A stretch of 64,000 bases of DNA from Chromatocurvus halotolerans (GTDB taxonomy: Bacteria; Pseudomonadota; Gammaproteobacteria; Pseudomonadales; Halieaceae): positions 186,001 through 250,000 of the forward strand of contig NZ_SLWX01000001.1 of assembly GCF_004340525.1 (NCBI RefSeq). The letters run 5' to 3'. Position numbers and translations under genes: made by a program. Below are positions 17,746 to 25,344 of this stretch, in pieces; positions within the stretch are counted from its first letter, which is position 1, and each line of letters begins with the position of its first letter. The notes beneath the pieces are model-generated. The model made no database searches, was not told the DNA's origin, and saw only the letters and a program-made list of their open reading frames with translations.

Positions 17746-19014
17746 TCAAGCCAGCGCCGGAATTGCCACCGCAAGCCCGGAGAGCGCGCTCGCAACAAGC
17801 ACGCCTGCAACACGAACTCCGACCGCCCTGCCGCCGATCACGGCGGCCATAACCGCTTTGGTCAGTGTGTTCGCCGCGGCGGCCGTCACGATACCGAGAA
17901 CCGCAACGGGCAGCGCGACATCCTTCAGGGACATGCGTGACAGCGACAGGGTGATGGCATCGACATCGGTAATGCCGGAGGCAGCGGCCAGGGCGAGCAG
18001 ACCGGCATCGCCAAACAGATGTCGCAGCGCTTCACCCAGCAACATGACCAGCGCCAGCAGCGCGCCGAACGCCAGCGCAGGACCGAGTTCGAACGGATTT
18101 TTCAGGGGTGATGCCATCGCCACGGCCTCGCGACGGGTTTCCCGCCAGAACCAGAGCGCTGGAAGATAGACCACCACAGCCATCACCAGAGCGGGAAGCA
18201 GAAGCGGTTGCAGCAGCGCCGGATTCAGCACCGACGCCACCACCAGCATGCGCGGGAACATGGTGCCACAGGCGAGGAGAATCGCCGTTGCCAGCAGCTT
18301 TGCGGTATCAGGCTCCCGCCGGCCCGCGCGCGCAAACTGCAGCGTTACCGCAGTGGATGATGCGAGCCCGCCAAACATGCCGGTAAAGAGCGTACCGTGC
18401 CGGGGGCCGCCAATCTGCACCGCAAAGTAGCCGGCCGAGGAAATCGAGGCGATAAGCACCACCATCCACCAGATAGCGTGGGGATTCAGCGCCTGCCACG
18501 GACCGTAACCTCGGTCGGGCAGTAACGGAAGCACCACTACGGAAATCAGCAGCAGTTTGAGAACGGCGCGCAGTTCAACCCGCTGCAGGCGGCCCAGCCA
18601 ACCATGCAGGAGGGTCTTGTAGCTGAGGAGCAGCGCGGCCACCACGGCGGCCGCAGCGGCAAGCCCGGGATCGCCGGCCGCCGACAGCCCGCCGAGCGCA
18701 AAAACCAGCAATGCCGCCGCCACACTGGTCACGCCGTGATCGCTGTCCTCATGGCTTTCCAGAAAATGCGCCGCCAGCAACATGACCGCCAGCGCGAGAA
18801 ACGCCAGTCCGAACACGGTACCGCCGAAGCGCGCGGCGAGGAGTCCGCAAACGCCGCCCAGCAGGCCAATGACACCGAATGTCCGCAGGCCGGCCATTCG
18901 GCCGCCTTCCCGGATATCGCGGTGAGTCCAGCCGCGTTCAGCACCGAGCAACAGGCCGATTACCAGGGCAATGGCCAGTCCCATGCTCTCTGTCTGAAAA
19001 AATTCCATGGCCAT
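17746..19014 (-). CDS. MgtC/SapB-family membrane protein with DUF4010 domain
   Basis: About 422 residues and very hydrophobic. The N-terminal part (LAIALVIGLLLGAERGW...EGGRMAGLRTFGVIGLLGG) is the MgtC/SapB domain; the rest is DUF4010, with a GGLASSTAVTLQFAR motif and ASGITDVDAITLS near the C-terminus. Function is unproven; the MgtC family is linked to growth at low magnesium and to membrane homeostasis. Several ATGs are clustered (19020, 19017, 19014, 19008); GGAGG is eight bases upstream of 19014. It lies 55 bases upstream of the SLC13 permease on the same strand and is probably co-transcribed. Confidence 0.87.
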   Translation of the reverse strand: MAMEFFQTESMGLAIALVIGLLLGAERGWTHRDIREGGRMAGLRTFGVIGLLGGVCGLLAARFGGTVFGLAFLALAVMLLAAHFLESHEDSDHGVTSVAAALLVFALGGLSAAGDPGLAAAAAVVAALLLSYKTLLHGWLGRLQRVELRAVLKLLLISVVVLPLLPDRGYGPWQALNPHAIWWMVVLIASISSAGYFAVQIGGPRHGTLFTGMFGGLASSTAVTLQFARAGRREPDTAKLLATAILLACGTMFPRMLVVASVLNPALLQPLLLPALVMAVVVYLPALWFWRETRREAVAMASPLKNPFELGPALAFGALLALVMLLGEALRHLFGDAGLLALAAASGITDVDAITLSLSRMSLKDVALPVAVLGIVTAAAANTLTKAVMAAVIGGRAVGVRVAGVLVASALSGLAVAIPALA

Positions 19015-19168
19015 CATCATCGCCTCCAGGGGCAGCGCTGTCCACGGGCTTACCGGCACGTGCGTACAGACCGCCAACCCGCTTTGCGCTAGACTGCTGC
19101 GACAACGCGACGAGCCAACTCCGGTCGTTGAACACAACCCGCACAGCAGATACCAGGAGAGACAGCAG

Positions 19169-19540
19169 ATGATCGGATACGTCACCGTTGGCGTTACAGA
19201 CATGGACAAGGCCAAGGCATTCTACAGCGGTGTGCTCGCCGACCTTGGTGCAAAGGTCCTGATGGAAATGGACCGCATCGCCTTCATCGGCAAGAGCATG
19301 AGCGAGCCAATGCTCTCGGTCTGCATTCCCTACAACGGAGAGGCGCCGAACCCCGGCAATGGCAATATGCTGGCAATCACTGCCGGATCCAAGGAAAACG
19401 TCGATGCGCTCCATCGCAAGGCGCTGGAACTGGGAGCGAGCGATGATGGCGCGCCGGGCCAACGTATTCCCGACGTATTCTACGGTGCCTACGTGCGTGA
19501 TCCGGATGGCAACAAGATCGCGTTCTTCCACTTCGGTTGA
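19169..19540 (+). CDS. VOC-superfamily (glyoxalase/bleomycin-resistance-like) protein
   Basis: 123 residues. GGAGAGA precedes the ATG at 19169. It is a single vicinal-oxygen-chelate domain with paired beta-alpha-beta modules: opening GYVTVGVTDMDKAKAFYSGVL and closing AYVRDPDGNKIAFFHFG. Proteins of this size usually act as dimers that bind a metal. The substrate cannot be inferred. A strong hairpin follows the stop codon, so it seems to be a single-gene unit. Confidence 0.88.
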   Translation: MIGYVTVGVTDMDKAKAFYSGVLADLGAKVLMEMDRIAFIGKSMSEPMLSVCIPYNGEAPNPGNGNMLAITAGSKENVDALHRKALELGASDDGAPGQRIPDVFYGAYVRDPDGNKIAFFHFG

Positions 19541-19546
19541 GCGCCT

Positions 19547-19585
19547 GCCACCGGCGGCAGCGTGAGTCTGCCTGCGGCCGGTGGC
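19547..19585 (+). terminator. Strong GC-rich hairpin after the VOC gene
   Basis: GCCACCGGC (19547-19555) pairs with GCCGGTGGC (19577-19585), and inside it GGCAG (19556-19560) pairs with CTGCC (19568-19572) around a 7-base loop. It starts seven bases after the VOC stop codon. There is no T tract, so it may be an imperfect intrinsic terminator or an mRNA 3'-end stabiliser. Confidence 0.6.
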
Positions 19586-19593
19586 TGACAATA

Positions 19594-19622
19594 TTGACGG
19601 TTCTGCGACCCTTGCGTACCGT
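19594..19622 (+). promoter_or_regulatory. Candidate sigma70 promoter for the HMG-CoA reductase gene
   Basis: TTGACG (-35, 19594-19599) and TACCGT (-10, 19617-19622) are separated by exactly 17 bases and lie just upstream of the GTG at 19650, immediately after the hairpin that ends the VOC gene. The -10 match is moderate. Confidence 0.4.
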
Positions 19623-19649
19623 GTCAACGGATAACAACGGAGAGCCTTC

Positions 19650-20834
19650 GTGAGCAAACGCATCCCGAGATCGCCCGATAACGACTACAGCCCCGACATC
19701 ATTGCGGAACGTCAGGCCTTTATCGAGGAAAACACGCCAGCCAGACTCCATCACACCCGTCAGTTTTCTTTTGAAGCCGATGCCATGGCCGGCAACATCG
19801 AGAACATGTTCGGTGTCGTACAGGTTCCCATCGGTCTTGCCGGACCGCTGCTGATCGACGGCGAACACGCCAAAGGCGAGTTCTACGTGCCGATGGCGAC
19901 CGTCGAAGGCACGATGCTGGCCAGCTACAACCGCGGTATGAAGGTGATCCGGGAAAGTGGCGGCGTCATGACAACAGTGGCCGGCGAAGCCATGCAGCGA
20001 GCGCCCTGCTTTGTCTTTCGCAATGCCCGGGATGCGAGGGACTTCGAGCACTGGCTGGTGGACAACTTCCAGAAAATAAAGGCCGTTGCAGAGACCACGA
20101 CATCGGTCGGCAAGCTGATCGAGATCGAGCACTACAACGCCCACAATTTCATTTACACGCGCTTTGACTACACCACCGGCGATGCTGCGGGCCAGAACAT
20201 GACCAGTCGCGCCACGTTCGTCGCCTGCGAATGGATTCGGGAAAACTACCCTGCACTGAAGAACTACCTGCTTTCCGGTAACTTTGATACGGAGAAACGC
20301 ACCTCTGCGGTCAACTCGCTGAAGGGCCGTGGTCGCCGCGTGACCGCGGAAATCACCGTCCCCCGGGACGTGCTCGAACGCAATCTGCGCATCACGCCGG
20401 AGGCCATGCATTATGGCCAGGGCATTACCACCCTGGCGTCATTTCTCAGCCATTCCTCGAACAATGCAGCACACCCTGCGAACGGACTGGCCGCGCTGTA
20501 CCTGGCTACCGGGCAGGACATCGCCAATATCGGCGAGTCCAATCAGTGCACGGTCTACAACCGGGTCACCCGCGAAGGCGACTACTTTTTTTCTGTCACG
20601 CTGCCGGCACTGATACTGGCAACCTACGGCGGTGGCACCAATCTGCCGACCCAGCGTGAATGCCTGGAAATCATGGATTGTCATGGCAAAGGCAAGGCCT
20701 ACAAGCTGGCAGAGATTGCCGCGGGCCTGGTCGTAGCCGGAGAGCTGTCTCTTGGCGCCGCGACGCGGGTCGACAAGAAAACGCGCCAGAACGAGTGGGT
20801 GGATGCCCATGAGCGTCTGGGGCGCAATCGCTGA
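19650..20834 (+). CDS. Hydroxymethylglutaryl-CoA reductase (class-I-like)
   Basis: 394 residues. GTG start at 19650 with GGAGAG upstream. Motifs in order: ENMFGVVQVPIGLAGPL (51-67), catalytic Glu86 (ATVEGTMLAS), TTTSVGKL (149-156), DAAGQNM (178-184), Lys216 region (NFDTEKRTSAVN), Asp290 (GQDIAN), GGGTNL, and a C-terminal catalytic-type His387 (DAHERLGRN). These match class I HMG-CoA reductases more than the class II enzyme of Pseudomonas mevalonii. The enzyme interconverts HMG-CoA and mevalonate. No other mevalonate-pathway gene is in the window, so direction (synthesis or catabolism) is unclear. Uncommon in gammaproteobacteria and possibly acquired. Confidence 0.92.
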   Translation: MSKRIPRSPDNDYSPDIIAERQAFIEENTPARLHHTRQFSFEADAMAGNIENMFGVVQVPIGLAGPLLIDGEHAKGEFYVPMATVEGTMLASYNRGMKVIRESGGVMTTVAGEAMQRAPCFVFRNARDARDFEHWLVDNFQKIKAVAETTTSVGKLIEIEHYNAHNFIYTRFDYTTGDAAGQNMTSRATFVACEWIRENYPALKNYLLSGNFDTEKRTSAVNSLKGRGRRVTAEITVPRDVLERNLRITPEAMHYGQGITTLASFLSHSSNNAAHPANGLAALYLATGQDIANIGESNQCTVYNRVTREGDYFFSVTLPALILATYGGGTNLPTQRECLEIMDCHGKGKAYKLAEIAAGLVVAGELSLGAATRVDKKTRQNEWVDAHERLGRNR

Positions 20835-20852
20835 AGCGGCGGTATAGGACGC

Positions 20853-21296
20853 GTGTTCTGGCTGGCTTTTTCGATCCTCGCTCTGCTGGCGGCGGCGCTT
20901 GTGGTTTACGCTGCCAAGCCCAAAAAAAAGTCGGTTTATCCGGCCCGGCCGAAAAAGCCTGTCAGGAAGCCCGGGCCAGCAACCTCGCGCGCGGTCACCC
21001 GGCGCACAGCGGTGCCCAGCGGCGAGCCTTTCGAGGCAGTATCGATCGTGCCCGGTCTGGTGCCCTGTCCCGAGGCGCGGGAACTTCGGGACCACCGCTT
21101 CCTGATCGGTCAGGAACCCACCCTGCCCCTGGCCGGGTGCAGCTCGAAGCGCTGTACCTGCCGCCTGCGGCAACATCAGGATCGCCGCAATGGTGGCGAT
21201 CATGCAGACCGCCGCCTCGGTCTTGGACTACCGACAGCCATTCACCGGGCAGAGGATCGCCCCGAAAGACGTCGACATCGTGAGCGACGCCGATAA
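20853..21296 (+). CDS. Small membrane-anchored conserved hypothetical protein with CxC and DRR motifs
   Basis: 147 residues. GTG start at 20853, 18 bases after the HMG-CoA reductase stop. One N-terminal transmembrane helix (WLAFSILALLAAALVVYA), a basic linker, then a compact segment FEAVSIVPGLVPC...LRDHRFLIGQEPTLPLAGC...CTC followed by RQHQDRRNGGD. I recall the pattern (F.AVSI.PG..C, LPL..C...C.C, H.DRR) from small conserved proteobacterial proteins of unknown function. The cysteine pattern suggests a metal or disulfide site. The last 35 residues are arginine-rich and less convincing. Confidence 0.65.
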   Translation: MFWLAFSILALLAAALVVYAAKPKKKSVYPARPKKPVRKPGPATSRAVTRRTAVPSGEPFEAVSIVPGLVPCPEARELRDHRFLIGQEPTLPLAGCSSKRCTCRLRQHQDRRNGGDHADRRLGLGLPTAIHRAEDRPERRRHRERRR

Positions 21297-21350
21297 CCCA
21301 CGGCAACAACCCCATAACCACACGCCAGCGTGTAGCAAAGGAAACAGAAA

Positions 21351-22769
21351 ATGAGTCACACAGCCCGACAGAAAATGCATCGTACTCCCATGATTGCCGC
21401 AGTGCGCCGCGCGCTGTCACTGTCCTGTGTCGCAGCGGCAGTCCTGGCAGCGCCGATGACCGGCCTTGCCCAGAATACCGGGAGCCCCTACAAACCGGGC
21501 TTCGTTATACCCATGGAATCCGCGTTTGTCCCCGAAGAGCGGGTGCTCACACATCGCGAGCAGGCTAAGCTGGTGCGCGGCTGGCTGGAGAAGCGCTTCG
21601 AGACGATCCTCCCGGAGATCATGCGCCGCGAGGGCATCGACATGTGGATCATCATCTCGCGCGAATACAACGACGATCCCGTGTTCCGCTCGCTGGCGCC
21701 GTTTGAGACCTACTCCTCGCGTCGCCGAACCATACTGGTCTTCCACGACCGCGGCGAGGAAGAGGGCGTCGAGGCACTCTCCGTGGGTCGCTTTGACTAC
21801 CAGAACCTGTATACAGTGGTGCCGACGCACAATGAGAAGCAGTTCGAGGGGCTGCGCGAACTGGTGAAGGAACGCAACCCCGAGAGGATCGGCATCAACA
21901 TGTCGGAGCGCTGGAACCATGCTGACGGGCTGACGGCCACGCAGCGCGACGCCCTTTTCGCGTCGCTGGAGGACTACAGCGACCGCATTGTCAGCGCGGA
22001 AATGCTGGCCGTCGGCTGGCTGGAAAAGCGACTTCCCGAGGAGACCGATGCCTACCGCCACATCATGCGCGTGGCACACTCCGTCATCGGCCGTGCCTTT
22101 TCCAATGAAGTCATCGTCCCCGGCGTGACGACCGCCGATGACGTGCGCTGGTGGATGCGCCAGCAGGTTGCCGAGTACGGCCTGGAAGGCTGGTTCCACC
22201 CCTCGGTCGGCATTCAGCGCAAGGGTGTTGACGGCAAGTTCAGCGGCGATGCGGTCATCCAGCGCGGCGACATGCTGTGGACGGACTTCGGTATACAGTA
22301 TCTCGGCTTTGCCACGGATACCCAGCATAACGCCTACGTGCTGCGCCCCGGCGAGGTTGAGCCACCAAAAGGCCTGAGAGACGGTCTGCGCGCCTCCATG
22401 CGCCTGCAGGACATCACCCTGGCAGAATCCCGCGTGGGACGCAGCGGCAACGACGCCCTCGCTGCGTCACTCGCGACAGCACGCGACGAGAACCTGGATG
22501 CCACCATTTACTGGCACTCCATTGGCTACCACGGTCACGCGGCCGGCGTACCCCTGGGCATGACCGACTACCAGGGCGGCGTTCCCGTGCGTGGCGAGCT
22601 GCCCTTCCGCGCCAACACCTGGCATTCGGTGGAGCTGAACGTGACCCACCCGGTACCCGAGTGGGACAACCAGCCAGTCCGGTTTTCCATGGAGGAAGAC
22701 GCGGTGCTGACCGATGACGGCTGGGAATGGGTGCTTGGCCGGCAGGAATCGTTCTACCTGATCCGCTGA
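21351..22769 (+). CDS. Secreted M24-family metallopeptidase (Xaa-Pro aminopeptidase-like)
   Basis: 472 residues with a signal peptide (about 1-41, ending GLAQ). AAGGAA lies eight bases before the ATG. The C-terminal half has the pita-bread fold ligands: TDFGIQYLGFATDTQH (two Asp), YHGHAAG (His), SVELNV and FSMEEDAV (Glu). The N-terminal half is the non-catalytic creatinase-like domain. The family releases N-terminal residues next to proline; a secreted member would serve peptide scavenging or envelope turnover. No close operon partner; the next gene begins 53 bases on. Confidence 0.87.
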   Translation: MSHTARQKMHRTPMIAAVRRALSLSCVAAAVLAAPMTGLAQNTGSPYKPGFVIPMESAFVPEERVLTHREQAKLVRGWLEKRFETILPEIMRREGIDMWIIISREYNDDPVFRSLAPFETYSSRRRTILVFHDRGEEEGVEALSVGRFDYQNLYTVVPTHNEKQFEGLRELVKERNPERIGINMSERWNHADGLTATQRDALFASLEDYSDRIVSAEMLAVGWLEKRLPEETDAYRHIMRVAHSVIGRAFSNEVIVPGVTTADDVRWWMRQQVAEYGLEGWFHPSVGIQRKGVDGKFSGDAVIQRGDMLWTDFGIQYLGFATDTQHNAYVLRPGEVEPPKGLRDGLRASMRLQDITLAESRVGRSGNDALAASLATARDENLDATIYWHSIGYHGHAAGVPLGMTDYQGGVPVRGELPFRANTWHSVELNVTHPVPEWDNQPVRFSMEEDAVLTDDGWEWVLGRQESFYLIR

Positions 22770-22821
22770 GACGCGGGTGTCATTGTGGGGGTGAATCCGG
22801 CCCTTAGAAGGAGTACGCGGC

Positions 22822-23985
22822 ATGACGCACCCCGGCACTGATACCCGGTCGCTCAGCGACCTGACCACACCCTGCCTGCTGCTCGACCTGCAGCGTATGC
22901 GAAAAAATATCGACAGACTCGCCAGTCATATGGCGAGCCTGAGCGGCACCTTGAGACCGCACGTAAAGACCAACAAATGTATTCAGGTGACCCAGGAAAT
23001 CATCGCCGCGGGTCAAGTCAACGGCATCACCGTCTCGACCCTGCAGGAAGCGGAATACTTTTTTGCGCACGGCTGCAGCGACATCCTGTACGCGGTAGGC
23101 ATTGTCCCCGCAAAGCTGCCCGCGGTTGCGGACCTGACCCGACGCGGTTGCCATCTGAAAATTGTGCTGGATAGCGTGGAGATCGCCGAAGCCGTTGTCG
23201 CCGATGCCGAGAAGCGCCAGGTCACCCACCGGGTAATGATAGAGCTGGACAGTGACGGGCACCGCTCGGGCGTCCGCTTTGACGACGACCGCCTGCTGGA
23301 CATCGCGCGAATCATTGCTGACAGCCCCGACTGCGAACTGGTGGGCGTGATGACCCACGCCGGCGAATCCTATCACTGCCGGGACGCGCAGTCCCTGCTG
23401 GCGCTGGCCCGCCAGGAGCGCGATACGAGCATTGCTGCCGCGGAACGCATACGCGCGGCGGGTATTGCCTGCCCTGTGGTGTCGATCGGATCCACCCCGA
23501 CCGCGCTGGCCATCGATCACCTCAACGGCGTGACAGAAGTCCGCGCCGGCGTGTATGTGTTCTTCGACCTGGTCATGGCGGGCATTGGCGTGTGCGATAC
23601 GTCCGAGATTGCGCTGTCGGTCCTGGTCAGCGTGTCAGGCCACCAGAAAGAAAGAAACCTGACGATCACTGACGGCGGCTGGATGGCCCTGTCCCGCGAC
23701 CGCGGCACCCGGGGCCAGGCTGTGGATTACGGCTACGGCGCCGTGCTGGACAGTGAGAGCCGACCGGTGGAAGACCTGGTGGTCTCAGGTGCCAGTCAGG
23801 AGCATGGCATGATCAGCCGGCGCGCAAGCGTTTCTCCCCTTCCCTACGAGCAGCTGCCGCTGGGTGGCCTGCTGCGCATCCTGCCCAACCACGCCTGCGC
23901 CACCGCCGCCCAGTTTGATGAATTCGTCGTTGTCGATGACAACAACCGCGTTATCGACCGCTGGTCGCGCACTCGCGGCTGGTAA
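22822..23985 (+). CDS. PLP-dependent D-threonine aldolase / D-serine dehydratase-like enzyme
   Basis: 387 residues. AAGGAG is about 10 bases before the ATG. An alanine-racemase-type barrel has the PLP lysine at 49 (HVKTNK), and the C-terminal domain has the His/Cys metal pair at about 357/359 (LPNHACAT), as in eukaryotic D-serine dehydratase (DSD1) and bacterial D-threonine aldolase. Internal motifs THAGESY and IGSTPT fit the family. Known members cleave D-threonine to glycine and acetaldehyde or dehydrate D-serine; which applies here cannot be decided. Confidence 0.88.
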   Translation: MTHPGTDTRSLSDLTTPCLLLDLQRMRKNIDRLASHMASLSGTLRPHVKTNKCIQVTQEIIAAGQVNGITVSTLQEAEYFFAHGCSDILYAVGIVPAKLPAVADLTRRGCHLKIVLDSVEIAEAVVADAEKRQVTHRVMIELDSDGHRSGVRFDDDRLLDIARIIADSPDCELVGVMTHAGESYHCRDAQSLLALARQERDTSIAAAERIRAAGIACPVVSIGSTPTALAIDHLNGVTEVRAGVYVFFDLVMAGIGVCDTSEIALSVLVSVSGHQKERNLTITDGGWMALSRDRGTRGQAVDYGYGAVLDSESRPVEDLVVSGASQEHGMISRRASVSPLPYEQLPLGGLLRILPNHACATAAQFDEFVVVDDNNRVIDRWSRTRGW

Positions 23986-24036
23986 GGGTCGAATCTGCGT
24001 TCCTGCCGCAGCCGTTGCAAGCGCGGTGCAGGGCGT

Positions 24037-24474
24037 TCAATGCACCAGCACGACCCGACACTTTGCACTGTGCAGCACCTTGTTCGATACGCTGCCGATG
24101 ATCAGACCTTTCAGGCTGCCCAGGCCGCGACTGCCGAGAACTATGGCCTCGACCTTGAGATCCTCTGCTGCCGTCACGATCGCCATGGCAGGCGGCGTCC
24201 AGAACAGGTGGTGCCGGAACTGGATGCCCGGTTTCTTCACCGACGCCTCGGCCTCCGCCAGAATCCGGCGTGCATCCGCCTCGACCGTTTCCCGGATCTG
24301 CCCGCCTGCCCCGCCCTGGGTCCAGAGCCCCACATGTCCCTCGAAGGGCGGCACTTCGGGAACATTGAGGAGGTGGAGAGTCGGTGACTCGCCCGAGATC
24401 AGTTCACTGGCAAGATCCAGCGCTGCCCGGGAATGGTCGGAACCGTCTACCGGAACCAGAATCGTGTTGTACAT
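24037..24474 (-). CDS. Universal stress protein (UspA family)
   Basis: 145 residues. AGGAGAGG precedes the ATG at 24474. It is a single Usp domain: ILVPVDGSDHSRAAL at the N-terminus and the ATP-binding signature GSRGLGSLKGLIIGSVSN near the C-terminus, ending CRVVLVH. Members bind ATP or act in stress survival; the specific role is unknown. It is convergent with the D-threonine-aldolase-like gene. The 230 bases upstream contain a small palindrome and the tRNA promoter. Confidence 0.93.
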   Translation of the reverse strand: MYNTILVPVDGSDHSRAALDLASELISGESPTLHLLNVPEVPPFEGHVGLWTQGGAGGQIRETVEADARRILAEAEASVKKPGIQFRHHLFWTPPAMAIVTAAEDLKVEAIVLGSRGLGSLKGLIIGSVSNKVLHSAKCRVVLVH

Positions 24475-24515
24475 CAGGCCTCTCCTGTCCTTGCCGTGGC
24501 AGGTTTGCCCGGCGC

Positions 24516-24531
24516 GGCCTCCGGAGAGGCC
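24516..24531. other. Short GC palindrome upstream of the universal stress gene
   Basis: GGCCTC-CGGA-GAGGCC forms a six-base-pair hairpin about 45 bases before the uspA-like start codon. It could be an operator or leader hairpin, but GC palindromes this short arise by chance in GC-rich DNA. Nothing else is visible in 24532-24660. Confidence 0.3.
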
Positions 24532-24661
24532 TCCTGTCCCTTTCTGGCACATAGCCTAACCGCGCCGCAGCGCGGCGTCGATACCGGTCGCCGGGGCAGA
24601 CCGGGGTCAGAGCCGCAGGCCACCGCGTGAAAAGAGACGATGCACGAAAGCGACGGAGCGC

Positions 24662-24690
24662 TTGTCAGGCATGGGCGCTTTCATTAGACT
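24662..24690 (+). promoter_or_regulatory. Promoter of the tRNA-Thr gene
   Basis: TTGTCA (-35, 24662-24667), a 17-base spacer, and TAGACT (-10, 24685-24690), followed by a GC-rich discriminator (GCGCAGCC) before the tRNA at 24705. This layout is typical of growth-rate-controlled stable RNA promoters. Confidence 0.65.
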
Positions 24691-24704
24691 GCGCAGCCGG
24701 TGTC

Positions 24705-24781
24705 GCCGGCATAGCTCAGTTCGGTAGAGCAACGCATTCGTAATGCGTGGGTCGGGTGTTCGAATCACCCTGTCGGCACCA
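24705..24781 (+). tRNA. tRNA-Thr (anticodon CGT)
   Basis: The 77-base cloverleaf is complete: acceptor stem GCCGGCA/TGTCGGC with one G-T pair, D stem GCTC/GAGC, anticodon stem ACGCA/TGCGT with loop TTCGTAA (anticodon CGT, reading ACG), T arm GGGTG-TTCGAAT-CACCC, and an encoded ACCA 3' end. It is a single gene, not in an operon. No integrated element follows it. Confidence 0.97.
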
Positions 24782-24793
24782 TATCCGGTACCC

Positions 24794-25225
24794 TCACCGC
24801 TCAAACTTCGTCGACAGGACCACGCTGGTCAGCGTGCTCTCAACCCCATCCAGTTCACGAACCCGGTCGAGAACCTCGTCCAGGTCCTCGGTGGAATCCG
24901 CCTCCGCCACCACAATCAGGTCGTAGATACCGCTCACCGCGTATGCACGCAGAATGCTGGACATGCGGCGCAGTTCCCGGATCAGGCTGCTCGACTGTCC
25001 GGTAGAGACGTTTACCATAATGTGGGCCCGCACGCGACGGCGTGTCGCTTCCTCCCCGAGCACCACCGTATAGCCTCGGATGATCCCGCGCTGTTCGAGG
25101 CGCTCAATGCGATCGGTCACCGTGCTGCGGGACACCGCAAGCCGTCGCGATAGCTGGGCGATGGTCACCCGGGCGTTCTGCTGCAGATGCTGCAGCAGCG
25201 CATCATCAAGATCCTTGCCTGGCAT
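24794..25225 (-). CDS. Lrp/AsnC-family transcriptional regulator
   Basis: 143 residues from the ATG at 25225 (MPGKDLDDALLQ). The N-terminal helix-turn-helix (about 17-45, TIAQLSRRLAVSRSTVTDRIERLE) is followed by the RAM effector-binding domain (HIMVNVSTG... YDLIVVAEADSTEDLDEVLDRV). An upstream in-frame TTG exists but would overlap the palindrome at 25262-25283. It is divergent from a lysine-catabolic gene set, so it is probably the local, lysine- or aminoadipate-responsive regulator. Confidence 0.92.
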   Translation of the reverse strand: MPGKDLDDALLQHLQQNARVTIAQLSRRLAVSRSTVTDRIERLEQRGIIRGYTVVLGEEATRRRVRAHIMVNVSTGQSSSLIRELRRMSSILRAYAVSGIYDLIVVAEADSTEDLDEVLDRVRELDGVESTLTSVVLSTKFER

Positions 25226-25261
25226 AATGAGGGTGTTTCCGGCGTTCTGATGGTTTTGTCT

Positions 25262-25283
25262 ACGCAAATTAGCAGCTTTGCGT
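25262..25283. promoter_or_regulatory. Operator-like dyad between lrp-type gene and lysine operon
   Basis: ACGCAAA (25262-25268) and TTTGCGT (25277-25283) form a perfect 7-bp inverted repeat with an 8-base spacer. It lies in the 119-bp divergent region, 37 bases from the regulator start and 62 from the operon start. Position and symmetry fit a binding site for the adjacent Lrp-type regulator. Confidence 0.55.
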
Positions 25284-25344
25284 CTGTTTTTCGACGTTGG
25301 CCACCGATAGTCTGGGGCCAGACATCGAATCCGGGAGAGTGGAC

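Noticed and set aside
17691-17813. N-terminal extension of the SLC13 permease to 17813
   Set aside because: The extra 41 residues are arginine-rich, unlike a transporter N-terminus, and would overlap the MgtC-like gene.
24705-24781. Integration site at tRNA-Thr
   Set aside because: No integrase, no repeat of the tRNA 3' end nearby, and ordinary genes follow at once.
24607-24804. Minus-strand open frame with RVIRTPDPRITNALLYRTEL-like translation
   Set aside because: This is the well-known false protein translated from the antisense strand of a tRNA gene; it lies over tRNA-Thr.
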